Part shown: positions 9,307-17,967 of the stretch, piece by piece
Layout of the letters: every line of letters begins with the position of its first letter
Position numbering within the stretch: position 1 is the first letter of the stretch
Origin: Myxococcales bacterium
GTDB lineage: Bacteria; Myxococcota_A; Polyangia; Haliangiales; Haliangiaceae
Direction of reading: 5' to 3'
Assembly: GCA_016717005.1 (NCBI GenBank)
Contig: JADJUF010000041.1
Location: 1-64,000, forward strand
Length of the DNA: 64,000 nt
The notes under the pieces: generated by a model
What the model saw: the letters and a program-made list of their open reading frames with translations, nothing else
Told to the model about the DNA's origin: nothing
Databases searched by the model: none
Program-made: the position numbers and the translations under genes

Positions 9307-10188
9307 TCAGCGCCCGCCGCGCCGGGATCCACCCCGGCCACCGCCACCGCCGCGGCGATCGAGCGGCGGCCCGCCGGGCGCGCCGGGCTGACCGAACGGG
9401 ATCGCGGTCGGCTTCGCCTTGGCCTTCGCGGGCGGGTTCGGGCGCGGCGGGTTCGCGCGCGGCGCGTTCGGGCGCGCGGCCGGCGCCGGTGAGCGCGGCG
9501 TCGACGGGGTCAGCCCGGCGATCTCGGCCTCGGTCAGGTTGCGCCAGCGCCCGACCTTCAGGTGGCCGAGCTCGATGTGCATGATCCGCACGCGCTGCAG
9601 CGCGACCACCTGGTAGCCGAGCGCCTCGCACATCTTGCGGATCTGGCGGTTGAGCCCCTGCGTCAGGACGATCCGGAACACGCGCGCCGCCACCGACCAG
9701 ATCTTGCACGGCCGGGTCAGGCCCGCGTCGATCCGGACCCCGCGCGCCATCGCCGCGATGAACTCGTCGGTGAGGTTGCGATCGACCGTGACCGCGTACT
9801 CCTTCTCGTGATCGTGCTCGACCCGCAGCACCTCGTTGACGATGTCGCCGTCGTTGGTCAGCAGGATCAGCCCCTCGGAGTCCTTGTCGAGGCGGCCGAT
9901 CGGGAAGATCCGCTCGGCGTGGTCGACGAAGTCGACGATGTTGCCCTCGACCGCGCGCTCGGTCGTGCAGATGACGCCGACCGGCTTGTTGAGCGCGATG
10001 TAGACCGGCGGCGGACGATCCTTGGCGGTCACGACCGTGCCGTCGACCGCGACCGTGTCGCCGGGCTCGACCACGGTGCCGAGCCCGGCCTGGGCGCCGT
10101 TGACGGTGATCCGTCCCGCCGCGATCCAGTCGTCGGCCTCGCGCCGCGAGCACACGCCGGTCTCGCTGATGAACTTGTTCAGCCGCAC
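9307..10188 (-). CDS. rluF: 23S rRNA pseudouridine synthase, RluF type
   Basis: A pseudouridine synthase of the RsuA/RluB/RluF group, ~293 residues. An S4-like RNA-binding domain (RLNKFISETGVCSRREAD) is followed by the catalytic domain with the active-site Asp in FPIGRLDKDSEGLILLTNDG. DHEKEYAVTV and QGLNRQIRKMCEALGY are especially close to E. coli RluF, which modifies U2604 of 23S rRNA. The last ~60 residues are a Pro/Ala/Lys-, then Gly/Arg-rich tail that E. coli RluF lacks; it may add RNA affinity. I prefer the GTG at 10188, which gives the usual MRLNK start; GTG at 10206 would add six residues. The gene is divergent from the next lipoprotein gene, with only ~60 bp between starts. Confidence 0.92.
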   Translation of the reverse strand: MRLNKFISETGVCSRREADDWIAAGRITVNGAQAGLGTVVEPGDTVAVDGTVVTAKDRPPPVYIALNKPVGVICTTERAVEGNIVDFVDHAERIFPIGRLDKDSEGLILLTNDGDIVNEVLRVEHDHEKEYAVTVDRNLTDEFIAAMARGVRIDAGLTRPCKIWSVAARVFRIVLTQGLNRQIRKMCEALGYQVVALQRVRIMHIELGHLKVGRWRNLTEAEIAGLTPSTPRSPAPAARPNAPRANPPRPNPPAKAKAKPTAIPFGQPGAPGGPPLDRRGGGGGRGGSRRGGR

Positions 10189-10247
10189 GACCGCAACATA
10201 CCGCACACCGGGTGGACGCCGTGGCGACGACGCCGCACCATCCGGCC

Positions 10248-11750
10248 ATGGTCCCGACCCGCTCGTCCGCCGCGCTCGCGGCCCTCGCGCTCGCGCTGAT
10301 CGTCGCCTGCGGCGGCAAGACCGCCGGCGATGACACCGGCCCCGACGCCGCGCCGATCGAGCCCGCGTTCGCCGTGCGCCTGGTGCCGGCGGCCGGCGTC
10401 GCCGGCACCCAGGTGGTCAGCTTCGCGATCCCGCTGCCGGCCGGGCTCCTCACCGACGCCGCGAGCGTGCGGCTCGCCCACGCCGGCGCCGATCTCGCCG
10501 CGGCCCGGGTGCCGCTGGCCGCGTACCCCGACGGTTCGCTGCGCAGCGTGCTGGTCCAGGTCGAGCTCGCGATCTCCGGCGAGACCACGCTCGACGTCGA
10601 GGTCGGCGCGCGCGGCGGCGGCGACCGCGCCCCGGTGCCGGTGACCGACACCCTGGCCGGCGCCGACGAGACGCCGCGGGTGTGGGCGGTGCTGCCGGCG
10701 GCGTGGCTGGCCGGCAGCGGTGCGTTCGGCGCGCTCGTGCCGCAGGCGGCGATCGCCGGCACGCCCCTCGACGCCTGGGGCGACGTCTGCGACTACGCCC
10801 GCTGGGACACCGACGCGTTCCTGGCCGCCGCCAGCGCGCGCGACGTGTGGCTGTTCGATCGCGTGACCGCGATGTACCGCGGCTACGCGATCACCGGCGA
10901 CCTCGGCCCGCTGACCTCGGCCTACCGCGAGGCCGGCATCTATCGCCGCGGCCTCACCGGCACTGGCAGCGCCACGCGCATCGGCGTGCCCGGCGCCGCC
11001 GACGATCTCAAGTACCACTACACCCAGGGCCTGGCGCTGCACTACCTCACCACCGGCGACGCGCGCTACCGCGAGGCGGCCGAGGACGTGGCCGTGCGCG
11101 CCCACGATCTGTGGACCGACCCGGGCTACGCCGGCGGCGACGACTTCTGGACCGAGCGCCACGCCGGTTTCGGCCTGCTCGCGTACGAGTTCGCGGCGAT
11201 CGTGTCCGACGACCGCGCGGCGACGTTCGCCGGCTGGGCCGCGACCGCGGTCGACGCCTACCTCGCGGTCCAGGCCGACTACCCGAGCAGCTGGACCGAT
11301 CGCGACGCCCGCTGCTTCGCGCACTCGGCCACCGCCCACGGCGAGGCCTACGGCTACGACGGCTGCAGCCCGTGGATGAGCGCGATCCTCGCCGACGCGC
11401 TCGCGGGCCACGCCCGCCGGGTCGGCGGCGCCGCGGCCACGCGGGTCACCGACGCGCTGGTGCGGCTGGGCCGGATCGTCGCCCGCGATGGCCGCGACCC
11501 GACCGGCAAGCCGTACTACTGGATGGGCCTGGGCCGGGCCGGCGAGGTCGACGACTACGACGAGCACTGGGGCGAGGCGGCGTACCTGGTGGCGCTGGCG
11601 TGGCACCACGCCGGCCGCGGCGACGGCGCGCTGCGGGCCGCCGCCGACGCGCTCGTGACCGGCCTGCGCGAGCGCGGCGAGGCCGGGCAGCTGCGCTCGT
11701 TCAACTGGCAGTGCCGCTCGGCGGTGCAGGCGCCGGCGTACCTGCGGTGA
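10248..11750 (+). CDS. Lipoprotein with predicted all-helical (six-hairpin-like) domain
   Basis: A 500-residue protein. The ATG at 10248 gives a lipoprotein signal ending ALALIVACGG (lipobox Cys ~20), then an acidic linker. Residues ~40-130 look like a beta-rich domain. From ~140 on there are repeated helical pairs rich in Trp/Tyr/Asp (CDYARWDTDAFLAAA, DDLKYHYTQGLALHYLTTGD, FWTERHAGFGLLAYE, YDGCSPWMSAILADALAGHA, DDYDEHWGEAAYLVALAWHH). The spacing suggests an (alpha/alpha)6 barrel like polysaccharide lyases and glycoside hydrolases. I see no signature that fixes a family. The stop overlaps the next start (GTGA), implying coupling. Confidence 0.8.
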   Translation: MVPTRSSAALAALALALIVACGGKTAGDDTGPDAAPIEPAFAVRLVPAAGVAGTQVVSFAIPLPAGLLTDAASVRLAHAGADLAAARVPLAAYPDGSLRSVLVQVELAISGETTLDVEVGARGGGDRAPVPVTDTLAGADETPRVWAVLPAAWLAGSGAFGALVPQAAIAGTPLDAWGDVCDYARWDTDAFLAAASARDVWLFDRVTAMYRGYAITGDLGPLTSAYREAGIYRRGLTGTGSATRIGVPGAADDLKYHYTQGLALHYLTTGDARYREAAEDVAVRAHDLWTDPGYAGGDDFWTERHAGFGLLAYEFAAIVSDDRAATFAGWAATAVDAYLAVQADYPSSWTDRDARCFAHSATAHGEAYGYDGCSPWMSAILADALAGHARRVGGAAATRVTDALVRLGRIVARDGRDPTGKPYYWMGLGRAGEVDDYDEHWGEAAYLVALAWHHAGRGDGALRAAADALVTGLRERGEAGQLRSFNWQCRSAVQAPAYLR

Positions 11751-12766
11751 CCGAGCCCGCGCCCTCGACCGCGCCGCCGCGGTGGGCGCGGATCTTCACG
11801 ATCGTCGCGTCGGTGATCGCCGCCGGCGCGCTGGTCTTCACGCTGCGCCAGGTCGGGGTCGGCACGGTCGTCGATCAGCTCCGCGCGATCGGCGCGTGGT
11901 TCGTGGCGCTGGTGGCGATCGAGGTGGTGTCGGCGCTGTGCGACGCGCTCGCGATCAGCGGCTTCCTCGGCGCGGCCGCGCCGCGGTCGTCGTTCGCGCG
12001 GGTGCTGCACGCGCAGGTGGCCGGGCGCGCGATCAACCTGGTGACCCCGCTGGCCAGCCTGGGCGAGGCCACCAAGGTCACGCTGCTGATGCGCGACACC
12101 GAGACCACCCGCGCGGTCGCGGCGATCGCGCGGTTCACGATGGTCTACGTCGCGATCAACCTGGGCTTCATCGTGCTCGGCGCGCCGGTGTGCGCGCTGG
12201 CGCTGCCGCTGCCGGGCTGGCTCACGCGCACGCTGTGGGTCGGCACCGCGCTGGCGGTCGTGATCGGCGGCGGGCTCGCGCTGCTCCTGCGGGCCGGCAT
12301 GGTGACCACGGTCGTCCACGGGCTCGCGCGCGCGCGCCTGATCTCGGCGGCGCGGGCCGAGCGCTGGCGCGCCAAGGCCACCGCGCTCGACGGCGCGCTG
12401 CGCGGCGACGGCCGCGGCCTGCGCGGCTGGGCCCCGGGGCTGTGGGCGCTGGTCTCGAAGGTGTTGCAGTGGTTCGCGGCGTGGCTGGTGCTCTACGCCA
12501 ACGGCCACGCGCCGCCGCTCGACGTGATGGCGGCGCTCGCGACCGCCGGCACGCTGGTCAACATCGTCGCGAACATCGTCCCGCTGGGCCTGGGCGTGAC
12601 CGAGGGCGGCACCGCCGCGCTGATGGTCGCGCTGGGCCAGCCGGCCAGCCTCGGGGTCACCACGGCGGTGGCCCGGCGGGTGGTCATGGTCCTGTACAGC
12701 GCGTTCGGCCTGGCGCTCCTGGTCCAGGCCGAGGTCCGCCCGTGGCGACGACGCGCGCCACCGTGA
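11747..12766 (+). CDS. Flippase-like integral membrane protein (UPF0104 / LPG synthase TM family)
   Basis: A 339-residue polytopic protein. The GTG at 11747 overlaps the previous stop. About eight hydrophobic stretches are visible (e.g. IFTIVASVIAAGALVFTL, WFVALVAIEVVSALC, LGFIVLGAPVCALALPLP). Diagnostic features are the early GRAINLVTPLASLGEATKVT block and the late NIVANIVPLGLGVTEGG block, which match the membrane domain of lysylphosphatidylglycerol synthase/flippase (UPF0104) proteins. There is no C-terminal transferase domain, so a transporter-like role for a lipid is more likely than aminoacyl transfer. It is coupled to a secreted lipoprotein gene and precedes a secreted esterase gene. 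Confidence 0.82.
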   Translation: MTEPAPSTAPPRWARIFTIVASVIAAGALVFTLRQVGVGTVVDQLRAIGAWFVALVAIEVVSALCDALAISGFLGAAAPRSSFARVLHAQVAGRAINLVTPLASLGEATKVTLLMRDTETTRAVAAIARFTMVYVAINLGFIVLGAPVCALALPLPGWLTRTLWVGTALAVVIGGGLALLLRAGMVTTVVHGLARARLISAARAERWRAKATALDGALRGDGRGLRGWAPGLWALVSKVLQWFAAWLVLYANGHAPPLDVMAALATAGTLVNIVANIVPLGLGVTEGGTAALMVALGQPASLGVTTAVARRVVMVLYSAFGLALLVQAEVRPWRRRAPP

Positions 12767-12789
12767 CCGGGGTCGAGTAGACTGCGCGC

Positions 12790-13656
12790 ATGCGCCTCGC
12801 CTCGCTCGTCCTCGCCTCGCTCTCGCTCGCTCCCCTGCTCGCCTGCGGCGGCGATGACGCGCCGCCGGTCGAGCGCCCGACCGAGTTCGGTGGAGCCCGC
12901 GCGGTGTCGCTGCAGGTGCCGCGCGACTTCGACGAGGCCAAGACCTACCCGCTGCTGGTGATCCTGCACGGCTACGGCGCCAACGCGTTCTTGCAGCAGG
13001 GGTACTTCAAGCTCAACGACGCCGCCACCGCGCGCCAGATGTTCATCCTCGCGCCCGACGGCACCACCGACAGCGGCGGCTCGCAGTTCTGGAACTCCGG
13101 TCCCGAGTGTTGCGACTTCGGCGCCAGCGGCGTCGACGACGTCGCCTACATCGGCGGCCTGATCGACGACGTCAGCGCCGCGTGGCCGGTCGCCGACGTC
13201 GCGATCCTGGGCCACTCCAACGGCGCGTTCATGGCCTACCGGATGGCGTGCGACCGCGCCGACGTCGTGTCCGCGATCGTCGGCCTCGCCGGCCACGCGA
13301 CGACCACGCCGTGCGCGCCGACCGCGCCGGTGCACGTGCTCCACATCCACGGCACCGGCGACGCGACCGTGCCGTACGAGACCGGCCTGTTCGGCGGCAT
13401 GCAGTCGCCGGGCGCCGTCGACAGCGTCGCCGCCTGGGCCACGCGCAACGGCTGCACCGGCGCGCCGACCGCCAGCGGCACCAAGGACGTCGACGCGCTC
13501 CAGGCCGGCGCCGAGTCGACCGTCGACATCACCGGCGGCTGCCCCGCCAGCGGCACCGCCGAGCTGTGGACGATCCCCGACGGGACCCACATCCCGCAGC
13601 TCGCCACGACCTTCCCGGACGACCTGACCGCCTGGCTCGCCGCCCACCACCGCTGA
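12790..13656 (+). CDS. LpqC/CE1-type esterase lipoprotein (PHB depolymerase/feruloyl esterase-like)
   Basis: A 288-residue alpha/beta hydrolase. A lipoprotein signal ends in PLLACGGDD. YPLLVILHGYGAN carries the oxyanion-hole HGYG, GHSNGAFMAYRMAC is the nucleophile elbow (Ser in GHSNG), HIHGTGDATVPYE carries the acid Asp, and DGTHIPQ near the C-terminus the His. Two Cys in PECCDFG suggest disulfides, in keeping with export. These features fit LpqC / esterase-PHB depolymerase family proteins that cleave polyester or feruloyl ester bonds outside the cytoplasm. The substrate cannot be read from sequence. It follows the flippase-like gene by 23 bp and ends before a hairpin. Confidence 0.88.
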   Translation: MRLASLVLASLSLAPLLACGGDDAPPVERPTEFGGARAVSLQVPRDFDEAKTYPLLVILHGYGANAFLQQGYFKLNDAATARQMFILAPDGTTDSGGSQFWNSGPECCDFGASGVDDVAYIGGLIDDVSAAWPVADVAILGHSNGAFMAYRMACDRADVVSAIVGLAGHATTTPCAPTAPVHVLHIHGTGDATVPYETGLFGGMQSPGAVDSVAAWATRNGCTGAPTASGTKDVDALQAGAESTVDITGGCPASGTAELWTIPDGTHIPQLATTFPDDLTAWLAAHHR

Positions 13657-13673
13657 GTCCGCCACGACGACGA

Positions 13674-13695
13674 AACCCTCCGTGGTCGGAGGGTT
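13674..13695. terminator. Hairpin, probable bidirectional terminator
   Basis: AACCCTCC and GGAGGGTT form a perfect 8-bp stem around a 6-base loop, 18 bp after the esterase stop and between convergent genes. There is no T-run, as is common in very GC-rich genomes. A similar GGGTTCG...CGAACCC hairpin follows the gene ending at 26733. Confidence 0.55.
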
Positions 13696-13768
13696 CGTGG
13701 ATCACGGTCGGGCGCGCGCCCGGCCGCGCGGTGCGCTCACCGCCGCGAGATCAAACGGATCGGCGCGC

Positions 13769-13987
13769 TCAGCTCGCGATCTCGTCCAGGAACGGTGGCG
13801 GCTCGGGCGTCCGGCGGTCTTCGATGGGCGGCTCGGCCTCGATCGGCGCGCCAACGACGCCCGCGGCCACGCGCTCGGCGAGCCGCGTCAGGCGCTCGGC
13901 GCGGCGCACTTCACGGTCGCGCACGCCGTCCTTCTGGTCGAGCTCGCGCTGGCGCTTGGTCAACGATGCTTTGCGATTGGTGGCCAT
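13769..13987 (-). CDS. Small charged cytoplasmic protein
   Basis: A 72-residue protein, ATG at 13987. The first half is very basic and helical (TKRQRELDQKDGVRDREVRR); the second half is Pro/Glu-rich. There is no signal peptide or membrane segment. Small proteins with a KASLTKRQRELDQKD-like opening are familiar from myxobacterial genomes, but I know no function. Lys and Gln codons and ordered charge periodicity distinguish it from the Arg/Ala-rich noise of other frames. Confidence 0.65.
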   Translation of the reverse strand: MATNRKASLTKRQRELDQKDGVRDREVRRAERLTRLAERVAAGVVGAPIEAEPPIEDRRTPEPPPFLDEIAS

Positions 13988-14021
13988 GGTGCTCCAGAGC
14001 AGGGGCGCGCGGGGCGCCGTC

Positions 14022-14444
14022 TCAAGGTTCGGGATCGGGCTCGACGTGGTGGCTCCAGCAGCTGCGCGCGGCCGCGGTGGCTGCGCGCGCGAGCCCGTCG
14101 AGCTGCTCGACGGTCGGCGCCGCTGCGCCGCGCTTGCTGAGCGCTGCCAGCACCTGGGCCTTGGCCTCGCGCAGCGTGCCGGGCCAGCCGCCAGCGACCT
14201 GGCGGTCTTGCTCGGCCAGCTCGCGCACCCGGACGGCGGCCCAGTCGCGGCCGGCGGTCGCCGCGAGCGCGGCGAGGTCAGCGTCGGTGAGGCGGGGGTG
14301 GGCGCTGGGGTGGCGGGGCAACGGGGCCGTTCCGCACGGGAATCGCTGGTTGGCAGGTCGCGCTCCGACGTGGAGGCCAGCGATCACATCCCAGAAAGAC
14401 GCGTGTGTATGGGGCGTGAGTACCACGGCGGCCCATCCACGCAA
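14022..14444 (-). CDS. Hypothetical protein, start uncertain
   Basis: Up to 140 residues. The C-terminal ~95 (from PRHPSAHPRLTDADLAALAA) look like a real soluble helical protein with TAGRDWAAVRVRELAEQDR and GWPGTLREAKAQVLAALSKR. The first ~40 residues are less convincing and may lie upstream of the true start, for which I see no clear ribosome site. It lies 34 bp upstream (same strand) of the small charged protein. No recognised family. Confidence 0.5.
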   Translation of the reverse strand: MRGWAAVVLTPHTHASFWDVIAGLHVGARPANQRFPCGTAPLPRHPSAHPRLTDADLAALAATAGRDWAAVRVRELAEQDRQVAGGWPGTLREAKAQVLAALSKRGAAAPTVEQLDGLARAATAAARSCWSHHVEPDPEP

Positions 14445-14465
14445 GAAGATTCGCTCAAAGCGGCG

Positions 14466-15422
14466 TCACGGTTGCCAGCGGAACACCGAGGCCTCGGGCT
14501 CGTACGCGAGGTGCGCGGCGCCGCCGGGGATGTACAGCGCGCCGGCGATCACCGCGCCCTGGGTGCCGGCGCGCGGCGCGGGCAGCGGCGGCAACGTGCG
14601 CCAGGTGTCGGTCGCGAACGCGTAGGCCTCGACCGTCGCGAGCGCGCTCGTGCCGGCCTCGCCGCCGGCGCACCACAGCTCGCCGTCGACCACCCCCGCG
14701 GCGCAGCCACCGCGCGCGGTCGGCATCGGCGCGCGCGGCTGCCAGCCCGCCGCGCCCGGCGCGAGCGCGAGCACGTCGGCGATCGGCTCGGCCGCGTCGA
14801 GCGTGCGGAGCCCGCCCGCGACGACGACGGTGCCGTCGGGCGCGAGCCCCGCCACCGGGTGCGACCGCGGCGTCGGCAGGTCGGGCAGCGGGTCCCAGCG
14901 ATCGGCGGCGACGTCGTAGGCCCACGCCGACGCGACCGCCGCGGTGGTCGACGCGCCGCCCAGCAGGTAGATCGTCGTCGCCGACGCGATCACGGCCGCG
15001 CCGCCGCGCTCGGCGCCGATCGGCAGCGGCGCGCGCGGTTGCCACCCGGCGCCGTCGTCGACGAACACGTCGCCGCGCGCCTCGAACCCGCGCCCGGCCA
15101 GCCCGCCGAGGAGGAACAGCCGCGGCCCGACCGCGACGAGCTGGGCGTGGGTCCACGCCACCGGCACCAGCGGGCCGGACGTCCAGCGCCCGGTCGCCGG
15201 ATCGAGCTCGTCGACCGTGCGCTCGATGGTCAGCCCCGGCCCGAACCCACCGACGACCACCAGCCGATCGGCCCGCGCCGCCACCGCCGGCTCGAGGCGC
15301 GCGGCCGGCAGATCGGGGCCGCGGCGCCACGGCCCGGTCTCGGCGTCGGGCGGCGCGGCGTCGTCGGCGCACGCCCCGACCACGACCGCGAGCGCGATCA
15401 CGGCGCGGCGCGCGCGCGTCAC
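14466..15422 (-). CDS. Kelch-repeat lipoprotein
   Basis: A 318-residue protein from a GTG at 15422 that overlaps the stop of the upstream transpeptidase gene (GTGA). A lipoprotein signal ends VVVGACADD. The rest is made of Kelch repeats of about 45-50 residues, each with a GG pair and a later aromatic: RLVVVGGFGPG, RLFLLGGLAGRG, TIYLLGGAST, TVVVAGGLRT, ELWCAGGEAG and ALYIPGGAAH. That makes six blades, a probable beta-propeller. Kelch propellers bind proteins or glycans; none of the Cys/Tyr residues of galactose oxidase is evident. Coupling to an L,D-transpeptidase gene suggests an envelope role. Confidence 0.85.
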   Translation of the reverse strand: MTRARRAVIALAVVVGACADDAAPPDAETGPWRRGPDLPAARLEPAVAARADRLVVVGGFGPGLTIERTVDELDPATGRWTSGPLVPVAWTHAQLVAVGPRLFLLGGLAGRGFEARGDVFVDDGAGWQPRAPLPIGAERGGAAVIASATTIYLLGGASTTAAVASAWAYDVAADRWDPLPDLPTPRSHPVAGLAPDGTVVVAGGLRTLDAAEPIADVLALAPGAAGWQPRAPMPTARGGCAAGVVDGELWCAGGEAGTSALATVEAYAFATDTWRTLPPLPAPRAGTQGAVIAGALYIPGGAAHLAYEPEASVFRWQP

Positions 15423-16720
15423 GGCGCCACGCGCTCGCCCAGGTAGCCGCGCCACGGCGGATCGGGGTGGCGCCGATCGCGCAGGCGCACGACCGTGCCG
15501 GTGGCGAGGTCGGCGGCGTCGGTCGCGTCGGTCGCGAGCGAGCGCCAGCCGTCGGGCAGGCTCGGGCCGGCCCACGCGAACACGTGCGCGGCGTCGGCCG
15601 GCGACAGGTTCACGCACCCGTGGCTGCGCGGTGAGCCGAAGCCGTCGTGCCAGTAGGCGCCGTGCAGCGCGAAGTTCTTGCGGAAGCCCATCGACCACGG
15701 CACCTCGGCCACGTCCCAGTGGGCCCGCGCGCCGATCGGGCTGCGCATGCGCGTGCGCGCGGCCTTGGTGCGGATGCGGTACACGCCGTAGGGCGTGCGC
15801 CACTCCTTGCGCCCGGTCGACACCAGCGTCGCGTAGGCCGGCGTCGCGCCCTCGTAGGCGATCAGCACCTGCTGATCGAGATCGACGTCGATCCACTGCC
15901 CGTCGGCGGCGACGCCGACCGGCGCGGCCGTCACCCGCGCCACCCGCAGCCGCGCGGTCTCGATCCAGCGCTCATCGCCGACGCGGGTCCACCGGCCGAC
16001 CGTCTCGAACACCGGCACGCGCGCGCGCGCCGCGAGCGCGTCGACCCGCTCGGCCTGGCGTCGCGGCGCCGCGCGCACGTCGACGGCGTCGCCCTTGTGC
16101 GCCGGCATCACCCACGCGAACGGCCACGCCGGCGGCGGCTCGACCCGCGGATCGAACCCGGCCCAGCCGCTGGGCGTGCGCAGCGACAGCGCCGACGCCG
16201 GCAGGTAGCCCTGGTCGGTCTCGAGGAAGCGGACGCCGTCGACCGTGACGGTGCGCGGGCGGATCGCCACGAACGTGGTGCCCGGCACGACGCCGGTCGC
16301 GACGCCGGCGCGGACGTCGGCGATGGTGGCGAACACCTCGGCCTCGGCGCCGCGCACGTCGGCGTACGGGCCCAGCGACAGCTCGGGCGCGCTGGGCTCG
16401 AGCTCCGACGGCGCCAGCTCGCGCGCGCAGACGTAGCCGCGCGACGTCAGCTCGAGCCACGCCCGGCAGCGACGATCGCCGGCGTGCACCGCGGTCCACG
16501 CGACCCGGGCGCCCCGGGCCAGCGTCCCGATCGGGCGGCGCCGTCCGGGCTCGGCGTAGATCGTCGCGGTGCGGCCCCGCGGCCCGACCGAGCGGGTGGT
16601 CGCGGGCCAGCCGAGCTCGGCCAGCTCCTCGGGCTGGTCGGCTGCGGCCGCGGCCGGGCCGATCGCCGCCACCGCGATCGCCGCCGCCGCGCCGAGCGCG
16701 CGGCGGGACCACGGGTGCAC
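15419..16720 (-). CDS. L,D-transpeptidase (YkuD) with SH3-like N-terminal regions
   Basis: A 433-residue secreted protein from a GTG at 16720, with a signal peptide (RRALGAAAAIAVAAIGPAAA). Two SH3-like stretches (~30-180) precede the catalytic domain (~270-400). The YkuD signature is clear: an early QQVLIAYEG strand, the catalytic His in NFALHGAYWHDGFG, and the nucleophile Cys in SHGCVNLSPADA. YkuD enzymes make 3-3 peptidoglycan cross-links or attach proteins to peptidoglycan in the periplasm. Residues upstream of 16720 in this frame are Arg-rich noise, so the longer start was rejected. It overlaps the Kelch lipoprotein gene by four bases. Confidence 0.9.
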   Translation of the reverse strand: MHPWSRRALGAAAAIAVAAIGPAAAAADQPEELAELGWPATTRSVGPRGRTATIYAEPGRRRPIGTLARGARVAWTAVHAGDRRCRAWLELTSRGYVCARELAPSELEPSAPELSLGPYADVRGAEAEVFATIADVRAGVATGVVPGTTFVAIRPRTVTVDGVRFLETDQGYLPASALSLRTPSGWAGFDPRVEPPPAWPFAWVMPAHKGDAVDVRAAPRRQAERVDALAARARVPVFETVGRWTRVGDERWIETARLRVARVTAAPVGVAADGQWIDVDLDQQVLIAYEGATPAYATLVSTGRKEWRTPYGVYRIRTKAARTRMRSPIGARAHWDVAEVPWSMGFRKNFALHGAYWHDGFGSPRSHGCVNLSPADAAHVFAWAGPSLPDGWRSLATDATDAADLATGTVVRLRDRRHPDPPWRGYLGERVAP

Positions 16721-16758
16721 AGCGCGGCGCGGCGGGTCGACGGCAGCGGGCGCCGAGC

Positions 16759-17268
16759 TCAGGGCGCGCACGGCGCGCCCCACCGCGTGCACGCGCCCTT
16801 CGACCACGCCTCGCACGTGTGGTGCAAACCGTCGGCGGGGTTCCAGGCGCAGCCCGAGGCGGGCTCGCACGGGCCGCCGTAGCGCGCGCACTGACCCTCG
16901 ACCGGCGCGTCGCAGCGCCGGTACTGGCGGGCCGCCGCGTCGTACATGCAGCCGTCGGTCGGCGCGCACCGGCCGCCGAAATGGAAGCAGCTCCCGGCCC
17001 CGGACGACAGGCACGTATAATAGGCGCCGGCCATCAGGCCACCGTGATAGACGCAGCCGGTCGTGAGGCACCGCATGTCGAGGGCCACGCCGCCGTCGGG
17101 GCCCGCCGGCGGCTTGACCGCGCCGCTGCCGGCGCCGCCGCCGACCCTGCCGCCGCTGCCGCTGCCGCTGCCGCCCGACGGCTTGCCGCCCGGCGTGGTG
17201 GTCCGGGGGCCGGGGCCCGGGCAGGCGACCGCGGTGAGGGCGACGACGAACGCGAGCGCGCGGACCAT
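16759..17268 (-). CDS. Cysteine-rich lipoprotein
   Basis: A 169-residue protein. The ATG at 17268 gives a signal ending FVVALTAVACPG (lipobox Cys). A Gly/Ser/Pro linker (~25-70) follows. The last ~90 residues hold about a dozen Cys in repeats of the type TxxCxYxGG...CxxxGGRCxPxxGCxYD and GGPCEPASGCAWNPA, which probably form three small disulfide-stapled units. No family recognised. It is upstream of the transpeptidase gene on the same strand (38-bp gap), so it may belong to the same envelope operon. Confidence 0.8.
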   Translation of the reverse strand: MVRALAFVVALTAVACPGPGPRTTTPGGKPSGGSGSGSGGRVGGGAGSGAVKPPAGPDGGVALDMRCLTTGCVYHGGLMAGAYYTCLSSGAGSCFHFGGRCAPTDGCMYDAAARQYRRCDAPVEGQCARYGGPCEPASGCAWNPADGLHHTCEAWSKGACTRWGAPCAP

Positions 17269-17315
17269 CTCGGTCGAAGCTACCGCGCCGGCCTCAGGGA
17301 TGCCACCCTGGCGCC

Positions 17316-17957
17316 GTGGCTCGCTTCGCCGACGCACCGCTCTCGATCTCCGCGCCGTGCGCCGCGGCCGTCTGCGCCGCGTGGTCGACGCCGCCGCGCG
17401 CGTACCACGACCTCGCGCACCTCGACGCCGTGCTCGCCGAGTACCACGCCGCCGCCGCGCGCGCGCCCTGGCGCCAGCCGCGCGAGGTGTACTGGGCGCT
17501 GGTCTGCCACGACGCGATCTACGTCGCCGGGGCCCGGGACAACGAGGCCCGGAGCGCGGACCTGGCCGACGAGCTGGCCGCGCGCTTCGTCACCGACGCC
17601 CTCGACCTGGCCGCGGTGCGCGCGATGATCCTGGCCACCGCGCGCCACGGCGCCATCGCCGGCGAGGCGCTCGACGACGACACCGCGCGCATGCTCGACT
17701 GCGATCTGGCGATCCTCGGCGCCGAGCCGGCGCGCTTCGACGCCTACGACGCCGCGGTCGCCCGCGAGTACGGCCACGTGCCGGTCACCGCCTACCGGGC
17801 TGGTCGCCGCGCGTTCCTCGCGGGCCTCGCGGCCGCGCCGCGGATCTTCTGCTCCCTCGACGGGCACCGGCGGCTCGACGCCGCCGCGCGGTCCAACCTG
17901 TCGCGCGCGATCGCGAAGCTCGATTTGGCCTCACCGTCGGCCGCGCCTGCGTTGTAG
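17316..17957 (+). CDS. Predicted metal-dependent HD phosphohydrolase (COG4339-like)
   Basis: A 213-residue protein from a GTG at 17316. The HD metal site is visible as YHDLAHL (~30), VCHDAIY (~65), then RDNEARSA and MLDCDLAILG. The C-terminal REYGHVPVTAYRAGRRAFL block is typical of the COG4339 group of predicted HD-superfamily hydrolases. HD proteins hydrolyse phosphate esters, often of nucleotides; the substrate here is unknown. No signal peptide. It is divergent from the Cys-rich lipoprotein gene (~47 bp between starts) and 10 bp before the next lipoprotein gene. Confidence 0.85.
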   Translation: MARFADAPLSISAPCAAAVCAAWSTPPRAYHDLAHLDAVLAEYHAAAARAPWRQPREVYWALVCHDAIYVAGARDNEARSADLADELAARFVTDALDLAAVRAMILATARHGAIAGEALDDDTARMLDCDLAILGAEPARFDAYDAAVAREYGHVPVTAYRAGRRAFLAGLAAAPRIFCSLDGHRRLDAAARSNLSRAIAKLDLASPSAAPAL

Positions 17958-17967
17958 GTTCCGGGCC

